Positions 38,164 through 49,250 of a stretch of 64,000 nucleotides of DNA are shown in pieces. Both the position numbers and the translations under genes were made by a program. Each line of letters opens with the position of its first letter. The stretch's first letter is position 1. The stretch is from Eucalyptus grandis. Taxonomy: Eukaryota > Streptophyta > Magnoliopsida > Myrtales > Myrtaceae. The stretch is from NCBI RefSeq assembly GCF_016545825.1, contig NC_052615.1, positions 22,498,520 to 22,562,519 of the forward strand, read 5' to 3'. The notes under the pieces were generated by a model. The model was not told where the DNA came from, did no database searches, and saw only the letters and a list, made by a program, of their open reading frames with translations.

Positions 38164-38808
38164 GTGAAAATGCCACCAAAAACCCACAACTTTACCAAAA
38201 TGACAAATTTACTCCCCCTTTTTTTGTGACATGAAAAACTCTAAATTTTGCTCACCATGATACATTTAACCCAAAAAAATTTGAGACACAAAAAACCCCG
38301 AACTTGTATCGTGTGACACATTTATCCTAAACTATAGGGCATTTCATCTTTGATTTTTTTTTAAATCTTTTTTTTTCTTTTTCTTCTCTTTTCCCTTCAT
38401 TGGCCATGGCGGAGGGAAGCCAGACTTAGGCAGGGGCTGCCCTCACCAGTGTCGGGCGAGGGTCGCCCTCGCTTGGGCTAGTTAGGGCCGCCCTCGCTAG
38501 CGTCAAGCGAGGGCGGCCCTCGGCTAGGTCGACCGGGGGCCTCCCTCGCCAAATCTGGTGAGGTCACCCCTCGCTTGACGCCGGCGAGGGCTGCCGTTGC
38601 TTGAGTTTGGCTTCCCTCCGCCATGGCTGGTAGAGGGAAAAGAGAAGAAAAAAAAGGAAAAATGTAAAATAAAAAGACGAAAATGCCCTTGGTGGAGGTA
38701 AATGTGTCACTATTAGCAAAATTTGGGGTTTTCATGTCACAAAAAAAATAGTTTAGGTTAAATTTGTCACTTTGGGCAAAGTTTGGGGTTTTTGGTATCT
38801 TTTTCCCT
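38164..38808. mobile_element. Mutator-like MITE (645 bp) with 9-bp target duplication
   Basis: Inverted terminal repeats begin GTGAAAATGCCACCAAAAAC on the left and, reversed, GGGAAAAAGATACCAAAAAC on the right, and continue imperfectly for about 45 bp. TATTTATTA flanks both sides exactly (38155-38163 and 38809-38817), the 9-bp duplication typical of Mutator-type elements. The centre (38404-38630) is GC-rich with GCGAGGGCG repeats and an inner inverted repeat CATGGCGGAGGGAAGCCA (38406-38423) / its reverse complement near 38608. No transposase is encoded. Confidence 0.8.
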
Positions 38809-39649
38809 ATTTATTAAGATTGAGATAAGTGCGTTAGTTTTGGAATTAATGTGTTTAAGTCTTTTTGAGTTTTCTTTCCAAAATTACAACTATCATTTCA
38901 TTGTTTTTCTTTAAGAGACTCTAAAGAAGTACTAGAATTACTATTTACTATTCTCAATCGAGATTTTATTATATCCTCGAAGAAATTTGCCGGTGACAAT
39001 TAGGAAAGTTATGAGACAAATATCTCTTTAAAGAAAGTGATGTCACATTTGAAAGTCTGACTTCATTGTTTTTTCAAACTCAAAGCAAGTTTCCAATAGC
39101 CACTCTCTTAAACTCATACTAGTGCTATCTAAGAAGATTTATGAAGAGAATGAGAGGAAGAGTGATGAGTGTAGATGAAGAATTTGAGCTTTCATGATTT
39201 CTTCTCTCTATATTCTAAAGAAAATGTTCATTTGAGAGCTTGCACACTCGCTTGCTCTATTCTCTATTTATATTACATGCTTAGATCTAAAGAACAACCA
39301 AGGGTAGTTTTACAGTTCATCTAACAAAGAAACAAAATGAAAGTAGAAGGATCATGGAGCCCGGTTTGTTGCTCAACTTCTCATTCTATTAAGAGCACAA
39401 AATAGAGAAATGGTTATGTAAGGCACCACTCATAGTTTGACACATGGAGTTGGAGGATTCACCACCGACTTCATCTATTTTCTTCCTAGTTGAAGCAGCA
39501 ACACCAGGCATACGCATAGCTAACATAGTTGATGATTTGCTCACTCCATTTCTTCTCGTCTTTGTTACAACAGTAGCATCTTTATTTCTTTTCTTCCTTG
39601 TTGAAGCAGCAATTGACTGTGCTCGATGAGTCTCAACATCCCCCTGCAA

Positions 39650-42600
39650 ATTGGGGAGGGGTATGAAGCCCATACCCAATTTGGTTATGATAGTAGAGTG
39701 ATCTAATCATGATAACGATTTGGTATAAATATCAGCAAGCTAACGAGTGCTAGGGACATAACAAACACTTAGGCACAGCATGATAACGTTTTTGTTTCTC
39801 CCAATTTCTGTTTTTTCGCTCCTCGGAACGAAAAAGAATAGAAACTTGTTTGGTAAAACATTTGTTCCCGGGAACAATTTCTCTAATTTTTGTTCCCGGA
39901 ATAGTTTTGAGAAACAAAAAACGTTACTTCTTGTTCCCGGGAACAATTTCTAGAAATAAGCCAGTTTTTTTTTTCTTTTGTTTCTCTCTCTTGCCGTGGC
40001 CACCTCCAATAGCTCGGAGCTGCCGCCGACTGCCGTTGCCACCGTCGCCGCTATCGCCCATCGCCGCCCCGCCGCTGCCGACCGTCGGCCGCCGTTGCAC
40101 GACACCCGTTGCCTCCCGCCGCTGCCGCTACACGACCGCCCACCGCCAACCGTCACCGGCGACTGCCGACTGGCGGCCGACGGACTCTGCGGCAACAGTT
40201 GCTGGTGACGGTTGGCGGCGGGCGGCGTTGGGCGGCGAGTGATGACCGACGGTCGGTGATCCGTGAGCAAGAATAAAAAATGAACAAATACAAAAAGAAA
40301 TTGTTGCATTACCAAACACATTTATATTCTTTTTCTATTCTAAGAGTAGAAATTTTGTGTAGTTACCAAACGGGTTTTTTTACTCAGAAATTGTTCCGTG
40401 GAACATAAATAGAAAAGAACTATTTCTGGAAAAAAAAAAAAAAACTCTTCCCCGGAACAGAAGCGTTGTCATGCGTAGCCTTAGTGAGCCTGATAAAACT
40501 TTTTCCCAAACAAAGTAGAAGTTGACTTCGATGTGCTTGGTTCGAGCATGTAAGATAGGATTTGCAGTAAGAGAAATGGCAAACCGATTATGACAAAACA
40601 AAATTGTTAGTGAAGAGAGACATAGGCCAATGTCTCGTGGAACAAAGCTGATCCATGTAAGATCAGTAGTAGTAGATGCAAGAGCTCGATATTCAGCTTC
40701 TATGGAGGAACAAGACACAAGAGGTTGCCTCTTGGTTGACCATGAAATGAGATTAGAACCAATATAGGTGCAAAAGCCAATAGTTGAGCATTTGGTGTCA
40801 ATGCAACCAGCCCAATCAGCATTTGAAAACTCATATAAGGTCATTGAACTGTTAGAATGGATTAAAAAAAAAAAAAAACCAAGATGAACAGTTACTTTAA
40901 CATATCGAAGAACCCTTTTTAACTTATGGAAATCTCCAATTGTTGGTTGCTGCATTTTCTGACATAGGAGGTTTGTTGCATAAGCAAGATCAGGGCGAGT
41001 TATTGTTAGATATTGAAGACCACTAACTAGACCTCTGTATTCAAGTGGGTTGGCGAGCAGGATATCATCATTTGTCATGGTGACTGGTCTCAATGATAGA
41101 GGAGTTGAGATGGGCTTGCATTTTGTCATGTTAGCCCTTGTAAGAAGATCAATAGTACATTTGGTTTGACATAGAAAAAGATCTTGAGAGGTACGTTTGG
41201 CTTCAATACCTAAGAAATATTGGAGACACCCTAGGCCTTTCATGAGGAAGTGGAGACTTAATGACTTGATCAGTTTAGCTAGTAGCTAATATGAGCTGCC
41301 AGTCAATACAATGTCATCTACATAAAGCAACAGAAGAATTGTATCTAGTCCATCACGAAGCACAAAGAGTGAGGGATTAGTTGTGCTATAGAAGAAGCTA
41401 GCTTCAAGAAGGAAATTGCTAAACTTTTCAAACCAAGCACGTGGAGCTTGACGAAGACCATACATAGACTTCCTGAGAAGACATACATGTTGAGACATTT
41501 GGGGATGTGTAAAACCAGAAGGTTGCTCCATATATACTATCTCATTTAATGTTCCATGTAAGAAAGCACTTTTAATGTCAAGTTGATGTATTAGCCAGTG
41601 CTTCATCATTGCTATAGAGAGTACTCTATTGGTTGTGGCATGTTTGACAACAGGATTAAATGTTTTTGTAAAATCAACTCCCTCTTCTTTGTAAAATCCC
41701 TTAGCCACTAACCAAGCCTTCAATCTATCAAAACTTTCATCAGGTGCTAATTTAGTTTTAAACACCCATTTACATCCTATGACATTCATTTGGTTAGTTC
41801 GAGGAACTAATATTCATGTATAATTTTCATGCAGAGCATCCATTTCATCCTGCATTGCTTTACACCAGCCTTCATCTACCAAGGCTAATTTAACTGATCG
41901 TGGTTCAAGAGGAACTTTGTATTCAACCAAGCATACATATTTGGGATTTGGCTTCACAATGCCGGATTTTAGTCGAATTTGCATAGGGTGGATAGAGATT
42001 GTACTTTGTGGGTTAAGTGAAGGATTTTGTTGTGCTTGGTCAATGATGATCTCAATTGGTGCTTCAGTGCTGTGAGTAAGAACTGCTGGTTCTTCAGGAG
42101 CTGAGTCAGACTGCAATTGTAAGGTAGATGAATTTTGTGGCATTGCAATAGGATATGGTATATTGAACTGACCAATTTCCAAGACTCCACTATCTTGTAA
42201 ATGTCATATATGTCCATTTGAGGGATATCTCACTTGTCCTGCACTTATAGAGTCTAGAAAATTAACTTCTTCTGCCCATTTTCGATATAGAGCAGTATAG
42301 TATACTGAGTGTACTCTATTGTTAGTTTCTTGGCAAAAGGAAAGAAACTTTTGTCAAACATCACGTGTTAACTAATATATATGCAACCATCAATAAGCAC
42401 AAGACAATGATATCCTTTGTGTCGTTCACTATATCCCAGAAATACACATGTGAGTGATCATGGATCAAATTTATGTTGTGCATATGGTTCGAGACAGGGG
42501 TAACAGGCACACCTAAAGACTTTTAGATGCTTATAGTTTGGCTTTTGTCGATAAAGTTTGCTGTAAGGCGAATGCATCTGTAACTTTGGTGTGGGAAGTA

Positions 42601-43650
42601 TATTGACAATGTAGTTAGGTGTCATGAAAGCATCCACCTGGTATTTTAATGGAACTCTAGTGTGATAGAGCATAGCTAGCCCCAATTCAACCATGTGACG
42701 ATGTTTTCTTTCGGAGATCCCATTATGTTCTAGTGTGTAAGGACAAGAGACATATTGTTTGATGCCACAAGTCTGTAAATGGTTCTGAAACTTGTTGCTA
42801 GTGAATTCTCCTCCACCATCACATTAAAATATTTTGATTTTGTGATCAAATTGGTTCTCTACTTGTTTCTGGAAATTGACAAAGATATCATAAAAGTCTG
42901 ACTTCAACTTCATTGGATAAATCCAACTATAACGGGAAAAGCTGTGCACAAATATGACATATAATTTGAAGTTTTGAAAGGAATTAACTGGTGAAGGACC
43001 CCAAATATCACAATGAATCTTTTCAAAAGGAACATCAAATGCATATTCTGATAAAAAAAAATTGGTAATGAAGTACTCTTGGCAACTTGACAGCTTCTAC
43101 ACATAGTTTGAGTTCTTGTATTGTAGTGTATCAGTTGCCGATTCTGTAGATACTTCAATGTTTGGAAGTTGGTGTGAGCTAATCGCTGGTGCCACACATC
43201 TTTCCCTATAGCTTTATGTCTTTGGGTGAAGAGGGCCTCTGTTGTTTGTGGATCCACTCAATAGAGTCCTCTAACTTTCCTTCGGAGCATCACTGTTGTG
43301 TTGGTGCGATTGTCCTTTATATAGACCCCATTTTTATCAAAAACAAATAAGCAGGGATAATCATCTGTCAGTTTTGAAACCGAAAGAAGGTTTTACTTGA
43401 TTTCAGGAACAACCAGCACATCATTTAGAGGCAATGAATCGATTTCGGTATGTAATAAAGCATCACCAGTGTAAGCAATAAATAGGCATGAACCATTTCC
43501 TATCATAATTGTATCGGTCCCATTGTACTTAGAGAAGTTATAAACAATACCCGAATTTGTAGTGATGTGGGCTATCGCACCGGTGTCTGGATACCATTCA
43601 CTGCCTTTAAAGTCCTCAAGATGCATTGTTGCCAAAGTTATTGGCAACAA
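39650..43650 (-). pseudogene. Copia pol relic (protease to RNase H)
   Basis: In order on the minus strand: protease WYPDTGAIAHITTNSG (about 43600); GAG-pre-integrase WHQRLAHTNFQTLKYLQ (43190) with C-x2-C; an integrase segment HTRVPLKYQVDAF / VFRCACYPCL (42694-42458); linker RLKSGIVKPNPKY and PRSVKLALVDEGWCKAMQDE (41990-41830); RT with GCKWVFKTKL, QLDIKSAFLHGTLNEIVYM, SMYGLRQAPRAW and LLYVDDIVLTG (41789-41286); RNase H with YFLGIEAKRTSQ, NADWAGCIDTKCSTIGFCTY and SCSSIEAEYRALAS (41243 onward); and, after the MITE, KLGMGFIPLPNLQGDVETH (39690-39630). Several frame changes and stops break it, and the DDE part of integrase (about 42700-42900) is poorly preserved. Confidence 0.87.
39772..40480. mobile_element. 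MITE (709 bp), TTA target duplication, in Copia RNase H
   Basis: The ends are GGCACAGCATGATAACG and, reversed, GGCTACGCATGACAACG. TTA lies directly outside each end (39769-39771, 40481-40483), as for Harbinger-type elements. The inside has GTTCCCGGGAACAA-type palindromes at both sides and a GC-rich centre (40000-40260) rich in GCCGCCG/CCGTCG, which makes spurious long open frames on both strands. It shares the GGAACA motif and layout with the element at 47633. Confidence 0.78.
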
Positions 43651-44019
43651 TGCACAAATAAGTTTGTTAGAACTAATTGGGATATTGAAGGAATCAATTT
43701 ATCTTTTATAAAATGTATTAAGAGCGTGAGTCATTATATTATGTCAACTGAGATTATTGGTAGCACACTATGTAAAATAAGTTTGTTACACCAATTCATT
43801 TTCTTGTATAATACACATATATAATATTGGTCAAGGTTGGCAAAACTAATCCTTAACTGATTAAGAAATGGGGGAGCATTAGATCAAGACTGGTCAAGAT
43901 CACAAATTATAGGTACATATTTAAGGAAAAAAAAAAAACGTCTTTACTAGTTTCCTTTTATCAAGAAAACCAATTACATTTTACTCAAATATATCATGAT
44001 GCCCTCAGAGCTTTTGCTG
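43651..44019. other. Spacer between Copia relic and duplicated unit
   Basis: AT-rich; no gene or repeat recognised. It contains the breakpoint where similarity to the right-hand duplicated unit begins (about 44020). Confidence 0.5.
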
Positions 44020-44930
44020 CGTGTGCTCTGCCCCATAAGCAGCGAACCCCCAGCTACCATTGTTACCATACCAGGACCATTTTCTATAAAAGAAAAAGGA
44101 CAAAAAATGAAAGAACAGCTACAAGTTGCAACTAAGATGTTCATAATACAATTACTGGTCTGATAATCGCAGTTAGAATCAATACCTCATTGACATGAAG
44201 GACTGGGATAAGCAACTTGTGGATAGAACCCAGGTGGTGGAGGCGGAGGAGGATTACCGGCAGGTGGGGATCCACCTGGCGGAGGATATCCATGAGAAGG
44301 ATATTGCCCCGCAGCGTGCCCAGCATAGCTCGAGGAACCACCTAGCAGAGAATACCCATCTGGTGGATACCCTTGCTGAAGATATCCCTGTGGAGGATAT
44401 GACCCTCGGTGCATGTATTGCCCCGCAACGCACCCAGCAAGGCTCGAGGCTCCACTCGGCCGAGGATACCCAGCTGGTGGATACCCCTGCGGAGCATGTC
44501 CATGTCGAGGATATGACCCTTGGTGCATGTATTGCCCCGCAGCGTACCCGGCATGGCTCGAGAATCCAGCCAGCGGAGGATACCCCTGCGGAGCATATCC
44601 ATGTGGAGGATATGACCCTTGGTGCATGTATTGCCCCGCAGCGTACCCAGCATGGCTCGAGAATCCAGCCGGTGGGGGATACCCCTGCGGAGCATATCCG
44701 TGTGGAGGATATGACCCTTGGTGCATGTATTGCCCTGCAGCGTACCCAGCATGGCTCGAGAATCCAGCCGGCGGAGGATACCCAGTCGGTGGATAACCGT
44801 GCAGAGGACATCCATGTGAGGTATATCCTTGCGAAGTATATGACCCGTGGTGCACGTATCGCCCCGCAGTGTACCCAGCAGTGCTCGAGCAAAGCCCTTT
44901 GTCAGCAGAGAGCTCGGCAATTTGACTCAT
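44020..44930 (-). pseudogene. Glycine-rich protein A3-like gene, left copy, C-terminus lost
   Basis: Minus strand. The main exon (44930-44186) encodes SADKGLCSSTAGYTAGRY followed by many GYPP, HGY, QGYPP and AAGQYMHQGSYPPHGY units, the N-terminal half of plant GRP-A3/XYPPX-repeat proteins. Those proteins normally end in a separate exon with an Ala-rich stretch and a His/Gly/Lys-rich tail. Here a TGA (44187-44189) stops the reading one base before the donor GT. Downstream, only the start of the second exon remains (about 44083-44020, acceptor TATAG) and it is out of frame. The ATG at 44930 is the first Met in frame, but the original start may be further upstream. Three near-identical 99-bp units enlarge the repeat region. 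Expression as a short tail-less protein cannot be excluded. Confidence 0.72.
44530..44790 (-). repeat. 99-bp coding minisatellite, about three copies
   Basis: A 99-bp (33-codon) unit, GFSSHAGYAAGQYMHQGSYP and following HGYAPQGYPPPA, is repeated three times with only a few substitutions, plus more diverged copies on both sides (to about 44410 and 44890). Because the period is a multiple of three and the unit is GC-rich, several other frames on both strands stay open. Confidence 0.85.
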
Positions 44931-45720
44931 GTTTATTCAATGACAAATGATGCCTTAGGATGCCGAGAAAATTACAAGTAGGCAAGCCCACCACAAGCAA
45001 TATTGAGACGAGCGACACCGCAGTCTGTCAAATGAGTTTGATGTTAGACCTGTTTGCTTGACAAAGATCATCTAGTAACTAAGCAAAGGCTAGACCCCTT
45101 AATTCAACATAAGGACTACAGACAGAAAATTATTTCTTGGGCAACAAAAAGCAGAGACTAAACAGCAGAACTCGTTCCTGGACTAAGATACCATGAGATG
45201 AATATGATAGACAAACGAATAAAGATTCTGCGACTTTCGTAGGAAAATGTCAAAAACACTCCAAAACGGCAATCGCGCAAACGACTCGCGTGATACTGAT
45301 CGGTTGGCACGTGTTGCAAGCGAAGCGAAATCAACCGCGTCCCCATTACTCCCCACCGTTTCACCAACGTGAAAATGCAATACCCATTTGTCAGAAGCGA
45401 CGTTCAACGGTCGAACCATTCAAACTCAGGAAGGAAAAAAAAAAAGCACGACAGAGGGATTACCCAAGTACAAAATCAGAAGAGACGAGCCATGTCAATC
45501 TCATGAGAGAGAAAGAGAGAGATCGTACGTAGTGGTAGGGGAGATGAGAATGGCGTCGCGTGTTGCTGCTCTGATTGGATGAACAGAGCGCGGGAGAGGA
45601 GATAACGAAAATAAAATAATCGAAGATCCGATGCGATAGATGACTAGGACGTCCATACATGCGGCAAGCGTTACTTGGACGCGTCTCCTCTCTCTCTCTC
45701 TCTCCGCGTCAAGGGCGAGC
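44931..45720 (-). promoter_or_regulatory. Upstream region of the left GRP-like copy
   Basis: This stretch aligns closely with 59400-60210 upstream of the right copy, including CTTGACAAAGATCATCTA, TTATTTCTTGGGCAACA and GATTGGATGAACAGAGCGCG. On the minus strand the last element gives a CCAATCAGAG (CCAAT box) near 45571-45580. A G-box core (GGCACGTGTTG) lies near 45306; the right copy lacks it. A CT-rich microsatellite is at 45685-45704. Which part is 5' UTR and which is promoter cannot be told. Confidence 0.45.
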
Positions 45721-46180
45721 ACGCGTGTTTTTACCCTTCTGTCTTTACTGGAATCAAATATAGGGTTAACGAGAAAATATTCCAAAGATTTAGGATACTT
45801 CCTTCGATATCTCTCATTTTTTATTGATAGATGACAAGATATAAACGTCACCGATAAATATGAAATCTTAATTCAATATATTTCAAATTATCCCATATTT
45901 ACAACTCATTAATAAAAAAAAATGATTCAAAAAAGGCACAGTTCTAAATTATGTGTGCATTCGAAGATTATTGCCCACGAGATTCATCGTGAGGGCTGAC
46001 TAAGATATGAAAAGGTTCATTTCAAAGCAATTTACAAAGTTTGAAGGACATAGGCGTGGTACGAGATCCCTCTTTGCCATCTAGAGATTCTTTTATACAA
46101 CATTTTCGTAGCAGCTTCAATTATGTAGAGGGTTGCTGCAGCTTTATGAAGTATTTAGCAAATACCTCCTAGGATTGCAG

Positions 46181-46611
46181 TGTAAGAATTATTGTGGCCC
46201 ATATTATGTGATTTATTATATGGTTTAATAATTATTGAAATGCTATAAATAATATTGGTTATGAGAAGGTACGACTTTAATAAAACGAAATGGTATATCG
46301 CTTTGATGGAAGGCACATTTTCAACGAACGTAGAAAAGAGTCCGGTCCTCTCTCCACCAAAAACGAACAACAGTAACTAAAAGAACGTATTCTCTCCTCC
46401 ATCAATTGAATACATTAAGGTTTAGTGGGTTAAGGGAGAGAAATCGGATTTCTTCATTTGGTTCGAGTTCTTTCAGTTTTCTACAACGATCATCATCAAG
46501 TGCAACATTATGGAGAAATGTATGTCTTCATCTAATTGTGAAAATCATGAAGATCAAAAGATCACTGATTTGTTATGAATTTCCGCATTAAGTTTTATAT
46601 GAATTGTCTAA
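46181..46611 (+). repeat. Copia left LTR
   Basis: It starts TGTAAGAATTATTGTGGCCC and ends ATATGAATTGTCTAA directly before the primer binding region. The transcription signals should lie within it, but no clear TATA box is assigned. Confidence 0.92.
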
Positions 46612-46614
46612 GTC

Positions 46615-46625
46615 GGTATCAGAGC
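46615..46625 (+). other. Primer binding site (initiator tRNA-Met)
   Basis: GGTATCAGAGC is complementary to the 3' end of plant initiator tRNA-Met and lies four bases after the left LTR. Confidence 0.9.
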
Positions 46626-49250
46626 ATTTGGTTTATGATCTCATGATTTTTCCATTTAAAGTATGATTATAGTTTATGTTTGATGATTCGTTGAATGATC
46701 CTGTTCGTATGATTTATTGTTGTTAAAATGTTTTCGGATGATTATGGATAAAGACAATCCGAATGATGGAACATTCTTCATGGACGAAAATGGCGAAGAA
46801 AAGGACGAAAATGGAAAAATTCGGAATTTTGAGGGCAAGTAAGAAACTCGCCGGTTCCGGGGAAAATCCGGTAACCCACCACTTGATTTCGGACCCACAC
46901 CGTCGCACTGCCATGAGGAACATTAGTTATGAGTTTTTCCGGTATATTGGTGTTCGCCGGAGGCTAATCGAGCGGTGCAAGTCGCGGTGCTTAGGGTTTG
47001 CGTTTTGGGGAAATTTTGCTTTGATTTGGGGCCAATTTCTTGGTCATTTTCGCCGAAACTTAAACCCATGTGGTCGTGCCGGCATACTCCAGAAAACCCA
47101 TTATTTTATTTGTGTCTGGGATGGGCTACCAGAGAAGAAACGGCCGGCGAAACCGCGGCGGAACGGCGAAAAACCGGCGAAAAATCGCGTCTGTGCGCGA
47201 GGAAGAAGGCGCGTGGGCTCCACGCGCACGGGGCTTCCCACGCGGTTGCAGGCGCGTGCAACGCACGCGCCCGCGGGTTGGACGCGCATGCAACACACGC
47301 GCCCGTGCGTTGGACGCGCGCGTGCGGGGCACGCGCCTGACGTCCCCGCGCGCCCTTTTTACGTTTTTGCCCCTATGTCATTTTAAAATTCTCATTTTGT
47401 CCTTCTCGCAATTTATTTACTGTTCTGCCCTTGTTTAATTAATAATTAAAATTCTGCCATTGCTGATTATTTACCATTTTGCCCCTGGATTATAATTTTA
47501 TGATTCTGCCCTTATGGAATTAGGATTTTACAATTTTGCCCTTATGCTTTAATTGCATTTTATCCTTCTGTGCAATTTGGTAAATATTTATATTTTACAA
47601 TATTAAAAATTCATATTATGAATGGTTTGTTAGGGTGCGTTTGGTAACGTTTCTATTTAAAAATTGTTTCTGGGAACAGAAATAAAAAAAAGTATTTCTG
47701 TTTCAGGGAACAATTTTTGAATAAAAAAACGCGTTTGGTAAATCTGTTCTAGAAATATAAAAAGAATGGAAACACGTTTGGTAAGTTTTTATAATTTTTT
47801 TTATTTCTTTTAATTTTTTAATATTTTTATTTTTATTTTCTATTTTCTTTCTTATTTTCTTATTTATTTTTCCTTTTTTTCTTTTGTCTTTTTTTCTTTT
47901 TTTCTTTTTCCTTTTTCCTTCTTTTGGCCGGTCGCCGGCCACGGCCATGGCCGGCAACCGGCCGACGAGGGCCGGCGGCCTCGCCCAGCCACGGCAAGGT
48001 TCGCCGGCCCCGGCGAGGCTCGCCGGCCGCCGGGTGAGCTCGGCCTCGCCGGATCCGGGCGAGATCGAGCTCGCCCGCCCAAGCGCGAGGTCGGCCTCGC
48101 CGCGCCGTGCCGACGATGACCCAAAGCCACACCGTCGTCTCCCTCCACCGCATCGGCGACCGTGCTCGACGCCTCCTCGCCGCCACCGCATCGGCGACCG
48201 CCCCTCCGCCTCACGCCCGATCGACGCATCTGCAGGTCTCGAGCCTTCGTTCGCCACCGCCACATCAGATCTCACCGCGCCGTGACCCACGACTTCGAGA
48301 TCCGCTCAATCGTTGACCCCGCGCCGGCCCACGACTCGACCGGCCGTCCTCGCCGCTCCGCTCCTAGACGTCCGCCGCTCGAGACACCACAGCCGAGCCC
48401 TGCACCGTAGCCGCCGCCGCCGCCGCCCAGCGACCCGCGACCCAGCTCCGTCACCCGCTCACAGGTGGAGACGCTCGCAGCGGCTGTCGGTGCCGGAGAG
48501 GACGACGGTGGAGAAGCCGGATGGTCTCGAGACAGAGGCGGCTGTCGGCGCCGGAGAGTGGGAGGCGCCGGAGAAGACGACGGTGGAGACGCTTGCAGGA
48601 GGAGAGGCTCGCAGGAGAAGTTCGATTTTGTTTCTTTTTGTTCCTCAAATATGTTTGAGAAATAAGAAACAAGAATTTCTTGTTTCTTATTTCTGTTTCT
48701 TTTTTGTTTCTGGGAACAAAAGAACAAAAAAATAGAAATTTTTGTTCCTGGGAACAGAAACAGGTGCCAGCCAAACGCACCCTTAGTCACCAAAGTGGCC
48801 AAACCTTGAAGTTTTTTTTTGTTTTGAATTTTTTGATATTGTAAATTATTTTATTCAATTACCCATGATTAATTGATGCTATATATGAAATTGATATGTT
48901 TTATATCATTATTGGAGTTATGGGTATATTGAAGTTCATTTATTATAAGAACTTAGGGATTAACCCAAATGTTAATTATTTTCTTATAATTCATGAACAT
49001 GATGGTTGATAATTAATATGATTTGTTAAATTTGTTTGTATATCCAAAGATAACAAATAAATTTTAATAAGATATATTTACAATTATCAAATAAAAGTTA
49101 TTAGCATCATTATGATTTATATATATTTGTATATCATAGGATCGCCCAAAAGAGAACTATGATGTACTTGTGTCATTTAGTTTGAATCTGATTATGTGAT
49201 ATTCTCAAAGCATTAATGTATGAGTATTTTCTTGCACATTTGCAGTATCT
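46626..49250 (+). other. Copia leader with GC-rich and T-rich repeat tracts
   Basis: This untranslated-looking leader of about 2.6 kb includes 46760-47340 (open but unrecognised frames), a GCGCG-rich block at 47195-47360 with repeated GGACGCGC / CACGCGCCCG words, a degenerate repeat of TTTTGCCC(T/C) words at 47365-47570, and the MITE at 47633-48782. Just before gag (49245) the sequence ends like a splice acceptor (TTGCACATTTGCAG), so the leader may be spliced. Confidence 0.55.
47633..48782. mobile_element. MITE (1,150 bp), TTA target duplication, in Copia leader
   Basis: Perfect 12-bp terminal inverted repeats GGGTGCGTTTGG / CCAAACGCACCC, with TTA on both outer sides (47630-47632 and 48783-48785), as for Harbinger-type elements. 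Subterminal GTTTCTGGGAACAGAAA-like palindromes occur at both ends. The centre (47930-48600) is strongly GC-rich (GCCGGC, GCGAGGTC), giving spurious long open frames; no transposase is recognisable. It belongs to the same family as the element at 39772. Confidence 0.85.

Larger units (their letters stand above)
39100..43650 (-). mobile_element. Truncated Copia LTR retrotransposon carrying a MITE
   Basis: Minus-strand pol runs from protease (43650) to the RNase H end (about 39650), where a polypurine tract (TTGCAGGGGGA on the minus strand) is followed by TGTTGAG at 39638, the likely start of the 3' LTR. The LTR would extend leftward to around 39100, but its end is not defined. Gag and the 5' LTR are missing: similarity stops abruptly near 43650. 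A 709-bp MITE (39772-40480) interrupts the last part of pol. Confidence 0.8.

Noticed and set aside
39850..40320. Arg/Pro/Thr-rich open frames around 40,000-40,320
   Set aside because: They are the GC-rich centre of the MITE at 39772-40480, read on both strands without domain content.
44195..44950. Plus-strand open frame of 251 codons opposite the left GRP-like gene, and two further minus-strand frames
   Set aside because: These are shadows of the 99-bp repeat. The GYPP frame on the minus strand is the one matching a known family and the right-hand copy.
46763..47438. Long plus-strand open frames in the Copia leader
   Set aside because: No recognisable protein; the region lies between primer site and gag, and the repetitive GCGCG block keeps frames open by composition.
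47860..48410. Several overlapping GC-rich open frames on both strands
   Set aside because: They lie inside a MITE with clear terminal repeats; Arg/Ala/Pro-rich shadow frames are expected in such GC-rich DNA and none has a recognisable domain.
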